Positions 11,936-23,833 of a stretch of DNA of 64,000 bases are shown here, in pieces. The stretch's first letter is position 1, and each line of letters opens with the position of its first letter. The notes beneath the pieces are model-generated. The model searched no databases. It was not told the origin of the DNA and saw only the letters and a program-made list of their open reading frames with translations. The stretch lies in assembly GCF_013368755.1 (NCBI RefSeq), contig NC_049566.1, forward strand, positions 4,914,394 to 4,978,393, given 5' to 3'. Origin of the DNA: Talaromyces rugulosus. Its lineage: Eukaryota > Ascomycota > Eurotiomycetes > Eurotiales > Trichocomaceae. Made by a program: the position numbers and the translations under genes.

Positions 11936-13860
11936 AGTAATCTATAGTACTTTACTACCACTAAGAAACTCAGTAGGTGTTAGATCTAATAGACAGAATA
12001 TCTATCAGCATTTGATTTTAATATAGAATATTATCTAGGTTTAAAGAACCCTGTAGATGTATTAAGTCGTTGTCCAGACTATATAGATAGTATTAAAAAA
12101 GACACAACGACACTTCTAACCCTATAGAAAAAGCTATAAAGAGATTATTTTAGGAAATAAGAATAAAATTTAATCTCTTTATATAATTAAGAATTATCTA
12201 TGAATATGCTGGCGTAAGTATGGAAGGCTTAGGAGATGTTTTTTACTGTTAATAAAGAAAATGCCTGCAGGCCTGAAGAGGGGAATGCCCCTATGGATAA
12301 GAATATCATTGCTGGCGATACAGGGGGTCTAGAACTCCTGGTGCCATGGTCCCTAGTAACCAAAGCTATGAGGACTGAGATAGTTTATTTAGAAATGAAA
12401 TCTGATATAGAGAGTCTCTTTTAAAAATATTAATAAGAGGACGCCTTTGTATAGAAGAAGTTGAAAGAACTCTGTGTGGGACAGGCTGAGGGTTTGGTAT
12501 AGAGTATTAGGGAGTATGATCTTTTCTGGTACAAGGGGGCTGTATATATACCATCCGATAAGGCTTTGCAGTTAGAAATTATGAAGAATAACCATGACGA
12601 TGCGCAGGGAGGCCATTTCGGAAAAGCCTATATTGTAGCGGCTATCTGTCGGAAATACTATTGGTTGGTATTAGAAGCTGATATAGACTATTATATTTGA
12701 ACCTGTTCTATCTACCAATAGGTTAAAATATATAGGCACCGGCAGTATAGGCTACTTAAGCTGTTGTTAGTTTTATTAGAACCGTTTGAAACGGTAACTA
12801 TAGACTTTATAATAAGATTATTATCTATGGGATGGCAGAGAGTAATGGTTGACATTATACTAATTATCGTCAATCTATTCTTAAAATACACTATCTACTT
12901 ACTAATACAGAAAGCATTATTAGCTAAAGGACTAGTGAAGCTACTCCTAAAGAACCTAGTGCAGTGGATTATCTTCCTATAGTATATTGTCTTAGATTAG
13001 AATAAGCTATTTATCAGTGAATTCTGGCAAACCATATACTTCTATCTAGAGATAATCTGGAAACTGTTGACGATAGTCTATCTATAAATAGATAGATAGA
13101 TGGAGTGCTAGAATTAAATAATAGAATACTTTCTCCAATGCTATACGAACTATGAGTAGATAGACTGGCTATAGTAGATCTTACTGGCATAGAATATATA
13201 CAATAATAGTTAGTATAGTGTCACAAGGTAATCTTCAATGGAAACCTTTATAGGATTCTAGGGAGACCTGAGAATAGATGTTCCCAAAGATGCTCTCTCA
13301 AGTCTAAAGGATTGGGAGCCACGTATTATAAACTAAATAGAAGAGCTCCATACCAAACAGATAAATATTTAGGAATGCTTAAAAGAAGCTAAAGAAGTAT
13401 AAGCAAAGTACTATAACCAAGGAAAGATTTATTGGGAATTCAAAATCAGAGAATAAGTTATACTTTAGACAAAGAATATAGCTTCACTCTGATATAATGA
13501 AAAACTAGCTGATAGATATCTAGGCCTATTCTGAATAGTAGATATATGGGGGTTAAATATATATAAATTTGACCTTACTTTAAGATATAGAGGAATCTAT
13601 TTAGTTTTTTATATCTTTTTATTAGAGCTGTATTATACTAACACTAGGAACCATACTTCTCCAGGACTGGTATTAGTAGATGGTGAACCTGAGTATACTA
13701 TTCAAGGAATAGTTTAGGACTGGAAGAGAGGCAGGGGAACGGAATATATAGTCTAATGGAAAGGGTAGCTGATTGAGGAAGCTATCTAGGAACTAGAAGA
13801 AACTGTTAGAGAAACTGAAGCCTTTGATATCTATCTATAAAAGAAAACTGAAGGGTAAAT
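11936..13860 (+). pseudogene. pol of gypsy 2, part 2: RNase H end, integrase, chromodomain
   Basis: Resumes after hAT copy 2 with the RNase H tail (FDFNIEY ... NPVDVLSRCPDY at about 12010-12085), then the integrase zinc region near 12590-12730 and the catalytic-core start (IDFIIRLLS) near 12800. Near 13680-13850 a chromodomain can be read through stops (GEPEYTIQGIV, GTEYIV-WKG, E-VRETEAFDIYL). Open scraps such as 12236-12424 and 12764-12982 are part of this. Chromodomain gypsy elements use it to target chromatin at integration. Inactive. Confidence 0.8.
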
Positions 13861-14299
13861 TATGTTGGAACTATGCCAGTGAATTAAAGGGAAGAGGAAT
13901 GAAAGGGATTTTTTATTAAAGGCTTGAAGGCTGTGTATACTGTGTAAAAAAGATAAAGAATAAAATAAACCTGAATTACCTAGAGATATCTAAATATAAG
14001 CTCTATAGGGTATTGTATTAGAATACTAGGATATTTATAAAAAGTTCTAAAGGGCAAGTAAACATATTTCAATTTAGACCTAAAAGCCGCGGTATTGCTA
14101 TATAAGAAAGAATTTTTCAGATATATCTCTAATAGTAGAGATAGTTACTAAGAGTGTGAGTTATTTTATATATTTTAGCCAGTAGGTGTATAAGTTCAGG
14201 ATTAAATTTAGTGTTATAATTATTAAAAGGTTCTCTGTAACTAGGGGTGGGTAATCTATGCTGTATGTAGAGCAACATAGTTAGTCTATATAGGGCAGT

Positions 14300-14967
14300 A
14301 ACACCTAATATGGGGCTACTGAAGAGGGCAGGGTATTAGCTTATGGACTGCTAGGCAGTAGCCGGGGGATCTACTGTTATAATGGTGGGCGAATTACTTT
14401 GCGTTGCTATAGTAGGAGTAGAACTACCTATACTGGTTAGAGGCTTAGCTGAATGAGGATTAAATTGACAATGTATTACTATGTTTAATGTTTTGATGGT
14501 ATTCTCTCAACTGGCAGTACAGGTCGCTATTAGTTCTATAGTTATGGTAGCCTGGTTGAGCTACTCTGCGGGAATCTAGTGAATATTAATATCTGCAGAA
14601 ATATATAGGCGAAAGGGGAACTTATTAGATAGTATTTAGCTATAGACTTTTTTAACCCCTTGCACTAGGGGCAGGGTTTATTGTTAGGGCTGGGGCATTC
14701 CAGGTTAGGGTTGTGGTCTAATAATCATAGGTATTGCTGGCAAGGCAGGAAATACGCCTCTAGGAGACGCGCACAAGGCCTGCGATAGGGCGAGGGGGTT
14801 GGTATGCTGGGTGATGTAGTATTAGCTTTGTTGTTTTTATTATTATCATCATCTTTGTCCTCAACGTCGTCTTTATTGGTATTGGTAGGGGAGGGGGAGT
14901 GTACACGCTTCTTTATAGAAGAGGGAGTAGTGGTGGACTTGCTCTTCTTTAAGGATGATTTCTTCAA
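14300..14967 (-). pseudogene. Antisense basic/Cys-containing ORF in the 3' region of gypsy 2
   Basis: Between the chromodomain and the right LTR lies about 1.6 kb not needed for gag or pol. On the minus strand 14725-14967 is open (80 residues, Lys/Ser/Thr/Asp rich, ending CARLLEAYFLPCQQYL). Reading on through stops gives further Cys residues (LECPSP, KPCP-CKG), suggesting a Cys-rich binding motif. Gypsy 3 has a comparable antisense Cys-rich ORF in the same place. Function unknown. The stop pattern again suggests RIP. Confidence 0.4.
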
Positions 14968-15034
14968 TAATTTCTTCTGTACTATAGATTATAGTATACT
15001 AATAGCTATACCACTAGCAATATATATTAGCTAG

Positions 15035-15474
15035 GTATAGTCTAACATAGAGATATCCCCGTCAGAGGATAAGATGATTAGTGAAGTAGCTAGGAGGTGG
15101 TGGGGGGTCTTCTTTTTTGGAGCTATTCTGCAAACTGTCAGCGAATAATGAACTGAGTAAATATTTAAATAGGCATCGCAATTGATATAAAATAACTAGC
15201 AGAGGATATATTATTTATGTTTAGATAGTATAAATGAATGAAAGAGTAGGGGGGATAAGCACAGGGTTGGCAGTAGTGTGATAGACTGTTTGATAGTAAG
15301 AAAGAAGAAATAAACAATGGCCTGACCTATAAATGATATATTAATAATATATATAGATAGGTCCACACACTACACGCGCTAGTCCTTATAATAATAGTAC
15401 CTGAGCTTATTTATATCTTCTACAAGAATCTGCGTAAAGAACACTGACGCAGCTTCTAAGAAAAAGAAAGATAA
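15035..15474. other. Gypsy 2 3' non-coding tract
   Basis: About 440 bp of AT-rich DNA before the right LTR. No gene, RNA gene or clear repeat seen. Confidence 0.6.
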
Positions 15475-15685
15475 TGTGAGGCCGTGAGATCTTTGGGACG
15501 CACTAGATGCCGCACTTTGTTATACTAGCCTCATAAAGAGTTGCTAAGCCACTAATAAAGCGGTATATATATACTAACCTTCGCACAGGGGTTGCTGAAG
15601 ATCAGCAATCAGTTTGACTACCTAGCGAACCATAGCTTTACTATTGAATCCAACTCTTGCCTGCTCTCTATATAATATCCTCACA
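15475..15685 (+). repeat. Right (3') LTR of gypsy 2
   Basis: 211 bp, aligned without gaps to 4698-4908. Differences seen are transitions of the RIP type. Followed directly by the AGAAT target duplicate. Confidence 0.93.
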
Positions 15686-15690
15686 AGAAT

Positions 15691-16389
15691 ATGATTATAG
15701 AAGTCATTCAGTGCTATTATAATCCTCTAATAAAAAGACACTAAGGAGTTGAAAGGATAATTAAAATGATTATCTGAATATTCTACTTTTCTTATGTCTG
15801 AAAAAGGGTTGAAAATTATATTAAAAACTGTGATGAATGTAATAGAAATAAAGCAGTATACTATAAACCCTTTGAAAAAATGTAAATATTAGAAGTATTA
15901 GAAGAAGCATAGAAAAGTATTACTATTGATTTTATTTAAGGACTATTATAGTCTAAGGACCTAGTAATAGAAGTTATCTATACTGATGCTATAATAATAG
16001 TTAACTAACTTATAAAATATATTATTTTAGAATTAATACTAAAAGATATAATAGTAGAATAATATATAAAATTTATATTATAAAAAGTTTTTGTATGGAC
16101 TGGATTACTAAATAAACTTATTATAGACTAAGATAAATTATTTATATCTAAATATTAGTAGATAATTATAAAAGTATACAGAATATATTATAAATTATTA
16201 ACCATGAATTACTAATAGACTGATAGCTAGTCTGAAAGAATAATTTAAACAGTTAAATAGTATTTTTAATATTATTTAGACTGGGAATAAGATAACTAGA
16301 TAGAATTATTATTATTAGTACAGTTTATATTAAATAATACAGAAAATATTATAATAAAATAAGTTCTATATTTTATAAATCTTAGATAA
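15691..16389 (+). pseudogene. Gypsy A fragment 3: integrase
   Basis: Through many TAA/TAG codons this reads as a Ty3/gypsy integrase: the second half of the zinc motif (NYIKNCDECNRNK, about 15800-15850), then ITIDFI-GLL, YTDAIII, the VFVWTGLL / KLFISKY region and the catalytic Glu neighbourhood (QTDxQSERI-like, about 16200-16250). It is the continuation of the fragments at 1 and 4588, cut on the right by gypsy 3 (target duplicate GATAA at 16385-16389). Inactive. Confidence 0.8.
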
Positions 16390-16718
16390 TGTAAAGTGGG
16401 TGGTGTCTGAAAGACTTATATATGAGGGAGTTGGAACCTACTGGGCTCTGAGGGGGTTCCTACTAGGAGTCGAGGCAGTATATAAAGTAAATAGATATGG
16501 GTTATATTGATATAGAATAAACCGCTTGAGCCCCTTCATCCTGGGGGATGGGGTCTCAAGCTTATAAGCCTGATCTAGATGAGATCCTACTTCCTAACAG
16601 GGTTATATTCACCGAGCATGAGGGGTAGATGCATCCTTTGTGATGTATCAACTCAACCCGCGGAGGATATGCAGGCCTTTGTAAGCCGGATCAGCATCCC
16701 CGAGCCTGGCACTTCACA
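16390..16718 (-). repeat. 3' LTR of gypsy 3
   Basis: 329 bp, identical to 23847-24175 except at 16693. In element sense it begins TGTGAAGTGC and ends CACTTTACA. Confidence 0.95.
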
Positions 16719-17096
16719 ATCCATCCCTCCTGGAAGGGATCGTCCTCGAGACCTTGTATCCGTAGGTTGGGAATAACCTCATGTCTGACGCGGTGGTTGC
16801 TGCGGCAGCCGGCTAATCAAAACAAAGGGCATCACGGTTTCCTGATTCGGAAGGCGGTTTGGTGCAGTAGTGGGTGGGTCCACCCACGCGTGTGTTGACA
16901 TATGGGAATTCTAAAAATAAACATGGGATGTTCCTTATCCACGCGCAGCAACACCTTGGTATGTGCCCCTTGTTGATTCCCCTGTTGATTGGTTTCGAGT
17001 TGTAAGCTATTATGGATATTTTGCTAATCTTAAATCATGGTAGTTCTTAGAATCAAGCTTTTTTCTTCGTCCTGTTCTGCTTCTGCCTCTGCCAGC

Positions 17097-18340
17097 AATG
17101 GTCCCCCGCGCCCCCAAGCCCGTTCGTCTCCCAGTTCAGGTGCATGTTGACCTATCCTGACGTTCTTGTAGAAAACCCTAACCTGTTGTGGGCCCTCGGG
17201 CTCTACTCGTTGTGGCCGCGGTGCTCGCTGCTCTGCTCTGGTAAGTGCTTCTTTGAGAGGTTCCTAGTCGGCTTTGAGTCGGTTCCTAGTGGAATGGTAT
17301 AGTGCTTTGGTATCCCGAGTTACCGCAGTTGTCTCTGGGACTTCTCGTAATAGTTATCCAGCAGTTATTAGATCATTGGCTAATAGGTTTGAATAATAGG
17401 AGAATGTTTTTACTCCCCCTGCCGTCACTATCGAGGAGCTTGACGCATTCCTTGCTGTTGTAAGTAGTTCGATATAGGCTTTCTCAAATCGACCTTGGTT
17501 TCCCTTTCCTAGTAGGCTCCGTCTCGGGGCCTAGGTGGATAGTATATGTAGTAGATACTAATAGGTATATCCAATTTTTAGGAAGATTCGGACTTGTTGT
17601 TCTTTGAGCCTGATGCCGATATGACTGATCGCCTTGAGTCTGGCCCTGCCGGGGATGCTACTTTGGCTCCCTTGGCTGAAAACATGGTGGAGGATGCCGA
17701 TAAGACTCTTTGTTATACACAGGCCGCCTCTGAGATGCCTGTGTCGGTGGCTTCTGCCCTGGGTATCCCTGATGTCCTTCTGTCTGGCGACCAGCCAGAC
17801 TTTTTGGGATACTATGACTCTTAATCTGGGGCTTCTTTGTGTGCGCTTGGAGTACGCGGTCTATATTGGTTGACTAGTTAGGAGTTAGCTCGATTGGTGA
17901 GGGTCTTTTCTGCGTACTTTGGTGCTGTTCCTGTGGCGGATGAACGCTTAGTACTTTGGCAGAGCCACCCCTGTTTGTATTGTGCAAAACTGGTGGGCCG
18001 CTACTAGAATTTCTGTGTGCGGTGTCTGCCAACGGAAAAGTGTTGTCGCTGTTCCTGTTTGGGAGTAAAATGTGATTCTATACCAGACTCGCAGTTGGCC
18101 TTATTCTGTATTGTGCAAGTAATGTTCCGCTTGGGCGTGTCTCCAGAGGCCATCCGGGCAGCCGCTGATTGGGTTCGGGTTGTCGAGGGGACGCTTCGTA
18201 GAGAGCCATCCTCGTCATCTTCTCAATCGCGGATTCACTTACTAGGACCATCCAAGTTAGACTGAGTCGCAGTATTGGAAGCCTGTCTTAACTGGATTGA
18301 AGGCATTATAGGCCAGATTCTTCAAATTTTGAATTGGCAA
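17097..18340 (+). pseudogene. Antisense Cys-rich ORF in the 3' region of gypsy 3
   Basis: On the plus strand, antisense to gag-pol, a reading that starts near the ATG at 17097 (MVPRAPKPV) continues through 17594-17824 and 18017-18265 with stops of the CAG-to-TAG kind between. Near 17965-18075 it has a dense cysteine cluster (C-x2-C ... C-x7-CC-x-C-x4-C), followed by a predicted helical stretch (LFCIVQVMFRLGVSPEAIRAAADW) and an Arg/Ser tail. Protein-coding composition is better than in the flanks. The family is unknown to me. The 3', antisense placement matches the antisense ORF of gypsy 2. Whether it is expressed, and its role, cannot be told. Confidence 0.45.
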
Positions 18341-18851
18341 GTAAGTGTAATCCCTTTTTAGTGTTTACTTTCAATGGGGCTTTTGCCTAGTCTAGTACTG
18401 ATGGTAATAGAATGAATATTTTGGTATTACGCCTGCCGCTGTTCCTGCTATTCCTGCTTCCCCTGCCGCCCGCCGTTATGGCGGTGTTTTGTGGAGTCCT
18501 CCTGCATAGGGTGGTTCTTTGGGACAGTAGTTTAGTCTTGGTGGTTGGTTTTCTTTTGTTTTTTTGAATAATGAAATCTTCTTTCTCGTCGTGTGATTTC
18601 CTCGTAGAATCCTCGTTAAACCTGAAACCCGGTGGGAAAAACAGGAAGAGTGATTCCGGAGCACAGCCGGCTCCCTCTCATGGCCAAGTAGTAATCCTTG
18701 TTGGTGGTGCCAAGGGGTGTAGTGGAGGTGAGGAGGTCATATTTATATACTAGGACGGTTCCGAGTCGGAGCCTTTGTGGCTCCTAGTCGGCTTCGGGTA
18801 GGAGGCCCCAAAGTGATGAAGACCAAAAAAACCTGTTCTTAGGAAAAGGGT

Positions 18852-21800
18852 CTATCTTCTTTTTGCTTTGTAGGCTGCCGACTGGTGATATTCCTCAAGG
18901 AGTTCCTTTGCATTGCCGAGGTCTTCTTTATCCAACCATTTGTTCTCATAAGAAGGATATCCAAGCCATTTTACCAAGTACTTGGTTCGTCCGCGGTAGG
19001 TGCGATGGTTGACGATGGCTTTGATTTCCCATTCTTCTTCGTCATCCACAATAATCGCTTGTGGTTCCTGTTCATTTTCTTCTCTTCTCCGTGGATAATA
19101 CGGTTCTAATAAGGAGATATGGAAAATAGGGTGAATTTGACGCTAATTCGTTGGTAGCCGGAGCCGGTAAGCTTGCTTTCCTATCCTTTCGATAACCTTA
19201 AAGCTTCCTTTATATGGGAAGTCAAGCTTCTTGTTTGGTCTAAAGGATTTGAGGTTTTTTATGGATAACAGCACCCGGTCATCTACAGTGTACTCTTTTA
19301 GTTGGTGATGTTTATTATAATAGGTGGCTTGCACTTGGGTTGCTTTTTTAAGATGAAGCTTTACCTGCTCCCTGATTTCTTTTAATTTCTTGACGCGTTC
19401 TTGCGTTGATTGAACTGTGGAAGGTTCAACATGGTTATCAAAGGGAGGCTTCGGGTCGAAGCTGACTAGGCCTCTAAGTAGGGTCGTCCTAGTGCTTGTA
19501 TGTTTTGAGTTATTATAAGCGAACTGAGCTGCTGATAAATACTACGCCCAGTTATCCTGTCGCTGGTTCGTATAGCAGCGCAGATAGTGTTTTATAACCT
19601 GGTTCAATCTCTCCGTCTGGCTGTCCGTCTGTGGGTGAAAAGCAGTGTTCAATCGTTGCTTGATTCCGAACTGATACATCAGTTTGGACTAGAATCTGCT
19701 AGTGAAAAGCGATCCTCGGTCAGTAACGATGCTATCTGGGTAGCCGTAGATGTTGAAAACTCTCTTGGTTATTATATCTGCAAGTTCTTCAGTATTAATA
19801 CTCTTCTTACAAGGAATATAGGTGCCTAGCTTAGTAAAGCGGTTGATAATGACCAATATAGAGTCATAAACTTCTTTCTGAAGTCTGCTTAGAGGCAGGT
19901 CTATGACGAAGTCCATAGATAAGCTTTTACTCGGTCCTAAGGGGACTGGTAATGATTGTAATTGACTATAAGGTCGGTGCCTTTGCACCTTTGCAAGCTG
20001 ATATATCTTACAAGTACGAATGTACTCGTCTATGTCTTGGTCCATCCTGGGCCAATAATACTTTTGACTTATTAAGTCAAGAGTTCTTGCGACGCTGAAA
20101 TGACCTGTATATGGGTGGTTATGATGCAACTTCATAAGTTCACTCCACAGAGCCATATCCTCTGGTATATATACCCTCTTGTGGTAATGTAGAAGACCGT
20201 TCTTAGTACTCCAAGCCGCCTTTGAGTCCCCAACTCAGTTCTTAGTTGCCTTCGAGTCGTTTCCGACTCGGTTTCTAGGTAGGTTCCTAGTTGTCTTCGA
20301 GTCGTCTTCGACTCAGTTCCTAGGCGAGTCCGTTAATTTGGATTTAGAAATCCCGTCCGCCGGAACCATCTTCCGCTGAGAAAAGGTGTCCCCTTTCTGC
20401 AGCTTCTGTACTAGGTCTGCAGTTGACGGTGTTAAAGAGCCAAAAACGTCCTCGGCTTGCATTGCTCCAAGTGCAAGTCTTCTCTGGCAACGGCAGGCTC
20501 CGGAAACCTGACCGTCTATACGCAAATCTGTACTGGGGCTCTCCCCTTGGGATAAGCTTGTCCTACTGGGACTATCCTCTAGAGATATCAAGCTTGCCAG
20601 CCTTATGCTGGACTCCAATGTGTTTAATTTCAATTTGTGTTGCAAAGTCGGTAATAATCCGACATCTTCTTCTCCCTCCCTGTCTTCAAAAAAGTCTGGG
20701 CGTCGGGATGGAGCGTCTGAAGGGTTCTTTACCCCAGGCTTATATTCAATCTCGAAATCATAAGCCGCTAGAAGCTGAGCCTATCTGGCCTGCTTTGCAT
20801 TCAACTTCTTCGCAGTGAAGAAGTAAGTTAAATTATTATGGTCTGTCTGCACCCTGATGGGGTGCTTGCTACCTTCAAGGTAGTGACGCCATTTCTGGAA
20901 AGCAAATACAATTGCTCCCAATTCCTGGTCATGCACCAGCCAACGACGTTCTGTCTCGCTATGCTTTTGGCTTAAGAAAGCAACTGGATGCCAGTATACT
21001 CGGTTTCTAGTCGGTTCCGAGTCGGAGCCGACCCGGGTCCTAATAGGATCCGTATCGGAGCCTAGTTGCAGAAGTATAGCTCCTCTTCCAACCTTCAAGG
21101 CATCCGTAATAATCTTGATTCTCTTCTCTGGGTCAAAATGTCTTACCACCAAAGGACTTTTGAAAACGTCACGAAGCTCTTCAAAAGCCTTCTTTGCTTC
21201 CGGAGTCAGTTTGAACCCACAAGTCCCCATTTTGGGATCTCCTTTAAGCATCTCAGACAGCGGTGCTGTTATGGTTGAAAAGCTTCTTATAAATTTTCTA
21301 AAGAACCCAATAAAGCCCAGGAAAACTTGGATCTCCTTTACAGACTTTGGTTCAGGCCAGTTCCGAATAACTTCAGTTCGTTCGGTGTCCATCGAGGTTC
21401 CTTGCTCATCAATGACATAGCCTAGGAATTTTACCCTCTGCTGATGGAAACTGCACTTTGAAGCTTTTGCATATAGCCGGTGGTCTCTGAGCCTCTGCAG
21501 AACCTATTTAACGTGCTTCACATGTTCTTCTTCTGATTATGAATAAATCAGGATATCGTCAAGGTAAACGATTACAAAATCATCAATAAGGCCTTTCAAG
21601 GCATCATGAATATAAGATTGAAAGGTCACGGGGGCATTAGTCAACCCAAATGGCATGACTAAATACTCATAGTGCCCATACCGAGTTCAGAAAGCCGTTT
21701 TCCACTCATCTCCGCGCTTGATTCTTATCCGGTGATATGCATCCCGGAGATCAATCTTGGTAAAGCGTTTAGATCCCGTCAATCGGTCCAGCATCTCGTC

Positions 21801-22661
21801 TATCCTTAGTAGGGGATAACGGTTTTTGACTGTAATCTCATTGAGACCGCGGTAATCCACGCAGACGCGTAAAGAGCCGTCTGCTTTCTTTGCAAATAAA
21901 ATAGGTGCACCGGCTGGGCTTGTTGATTCTCGGATCCAACCCTTCTGCTGCATCTCTTCTAGGTATGTGCGCAGGTGTTCCAGTTCTTTCGCCGAGCATG
22001 GGTAAAGGGGTCCATAAGGAGGGCCCTTTACACCTGGTTGCAACATAATCTCATGATTGACATTCTCAGGAGGCAGGGTTGCCGCCTCCTTTTCTGAGAA
22101 TACATCGGTGTACTCATTATAAGTGTCCGGAAGTTTTCCTTCTTCTGGTTCGACTGCTTCTGCAGATAGAAAGAACGTGGTCGCTGTTCTTGCCAGCAGT
22201 CCAAAGCGTCGAGGCGTCTCAATTTTAATCTTGGTGGGCAATTCTTTACTTTTTCGAAATTGCCACTTTTGCCCGCGCCAGGTAAGGATCATGGGATCTT
22301 CGTCCCAAAGCCAGGTCTTCCCTAGGATGGCTTCAAATCCGGTCATGTTGATTACATAGAACCGTAGGGGATAGTTCTTTTCTCTCCCCTTTGTGTCAAT
22401 AACCGTGATGTCAAGGTTGAGGATAGCGAAGCAAGTAGTGACCTGCCCGTCAACGAATTTGACAGGTTGTTCTAGGTTCCGAGTCGGCTCCCAGCCGGCT
22501 TCGAGTAGGAACCTATATGATATAAAATTCTCGTCTGCTCCAGTGTCGAGCATGGCGGTCACCTCGGATCTTGCTTCGGGAAGGTTCAATCTTATGTGAA
22601 TTGGCATAGCGAAGTTCTTCGAGTCTTCCTCCTTCCTCAAACTGGCAACCACGGGCAGTCC
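18852..22661 (-). pseudogene. pol of gypsy 3: protease, RT, RNase H, integrase, chromodomain
   Basis: In the same frame as gag after a single TGA. In order: aspartic protease (MLDTGADENFIS, about 22540), RT (GAPILFAKK, RVCVDYRGLNEI, FTKIDLRDAYHRIRI, then after one [12 protein letters not shown] and YLDDILIYS), RNase H (ITDALKVGRGAIL; HDQELGAIVFAFQKWRHYLEG; TDHNNLTYF), integrase zinc and core (about 20156-19500), and a chromodomain (AIVNHRTYRGRTKYLVKWLGYPSYENKW, about 19020-18890). Nonsense codons near 21687, 21538, 21508, 19688 and 19140 are each one C-to-T step from Gln or Arg. Extra segments with repeated (D)S-x-PTRNR-like residues interrupt RNase H and the spacer before integrase. Confidence 0.9.
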
Positions 22662-23804
22662 TCATTGGGTTTGCTCTTTGTCAGACTGTTTCTCAGTCTC
22701 CTTTTCCTTTTTTGTATGGGTAGCATTTAGCTTCGGGGGTGAAATTGGATTCCCTTCAGCGGTTTTGGTAGCTTTGCACTCGGTGGCATAATGGCCAGTA
22801 CGATTACAACGATAGCAGGTCACTGTCGACTTGTCCTTGTTCTTTGAGAAGGATTTCTGCTTCTTCTGAGATTTCTCTCGGTCGTTGTGATCTGATCTAT
22901 ATTTTCGCTTTCGAGTCGGCTTCGAGTCGGAACCTTCTTGGTTCCGAGTCGGACCTTGGCCTCCGGAGCGATTGTTATTCTCATTTTCGGCTTTCCTTTC
23001 CAATCTCCGCTCTTGCTTCTCGATTTGATACAATCGTTGAGCGGTAGTAATTAGGTCCGGAAGCTTCGCTGGGAGCGTACCCATTCTCGTGATATCCGAA
23101 CGGATCTTTGGCAACAGCTTTGCCAGGAAGATTCGATATTTGAAGAGGTCTTCGGCCGGTGGAGGCCCGCCACTTCCTTCTCTCGCTTTCTCGTAGAGAA
23201 TCGAGAATTTGGAATAAAAAGCCTCAGGGTCTTGTCCATTTGACTGTGTTAGGCTTAATAAAGCCATAGCGCTGTTGATTCCTCGGTTCTGGGGGGATTC
23301 AATCTGGTCCTCCAACCAGGTTCGGAAATCGTCAAAGGTAAAAGATTGCAAGTTAATCGAATTTTTCTTCTCTCTCCATTGGATGCGGTGGTCTCCATCA
23401 AGCCAAGCGGCAGCATATTGGACTTTACTTGCTTCGTCGGGGTAGGACCGGGGACGACTTGAGATGTTGTTTTCCACGTCCTCAATCCATTCCTCGAATT
23501 CCTTGATTGATTTTGAAGCGAAGCGCTTGGGGTCTGGAACCTTGGTGTCACGACGTTCGCTGGTAGTCGCGTGCGACGGTCCGGTGGTTCTGAGTCCTTG
23601 TATAAGGGCCTGCAGCATCTCCATGGTCATGTTGACCTGTGGAACAGCTTGTGGAGGTAATTCTTCGGAAGTCGCATCCTGCGCCGGTTCAGTACTGGTA
23701 TGGTCCTGAGCCTCTTCCTCCTCGTGTACAAATCCCGGGTTAGGAACTGGAACAGTTCCCGGTTCATCCGGTGTTGGAGAAGTCATGCCTCGTGTAGTCA
23801 CCAT
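22662..23804 (-). CDS. Gag polyprotein of gypsy 3
   Basis: 380 residues, ATG at 23804, only 42 bp from the 5' LTR. An acidic, Pro/Glu-rich N-terminus is followed by the retrotransposon gag (capsid) region (FEEWIEDVENN ... AAAWLDGDHRIQW ... DFRTWLEDQI ... SKFSILYEKA), a basic stretch and one CCHC zinc knuckle (CYRCNRTGHYATEC). It stops at TGA (22662-22664), directly followed in frame by pol. Structural protein that forms the cytoplasmic particle in which reverse transcription occurs. Near 22905-22960 an insert encoding GSDSKPTRKR carries the GAGTCGG motif seen throughout this element. Confidence 0.9.
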   Translation of the reverse strand: MVTTRGMTSPTPDEPGTVPVPNPGFVHEEEEAQDHTSTEPAQDATSEELPPQAVPQVNMTMEMLQALIQGLRTTGPSHATTSERRDTKVPDPKRFASKSIKEFEEWIEDVENNISSRPRSYPDEASKVQYAAAWLDGDHRIQWREKKNSINLQSFTFDDFRTWLEDQIESPQNRGINSAMALLSLTQSNGQDPEAFYSKFSILYEKAREGSGGPPPAEDLFKYRIFLAKLLPKIRSDITRMGTLPAKLPDLITTAQRLYQIEKQERRLERKAENENNNRSGGQGPTRNQEGSDSKPTRKRKYRSDHNDREKSQKKQKSFSKNKDKSTVTCYRCNRTGHYATECKATKTAEGNPISPPKLNATHTKKEKETEKQSDKEQTQ

Positions 23805-23833
23805 CGTCTCGGAGTCGATTCGGATCCTCGTGG

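Larger units (their letters stand above)
4698..15685 (+). mobile_element. Gypsy 2: RIP-decayed Ty3/gypsy chromovirus with both LTRs
   Basis: Bounded by two 211-bp LTRs (TGTGAGG ... CCTCACA) and an exact 5-bp duplication AGAAT at 4693-4697 and 15686-15690. Internal order is gag, protease/RT, RNase H, integrase and chromodomain on the plus strand, all riddled with stops. hAT copy 2 (8113-11927) is inserted in the RNase H region. Removing it leaves an element of about 7.2 kb. The two LTRs differ at many positions, and the differences I checked were C/T or G/A transitions, more of them in the right LTR, which fits RIP. Confidence 0.93.
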
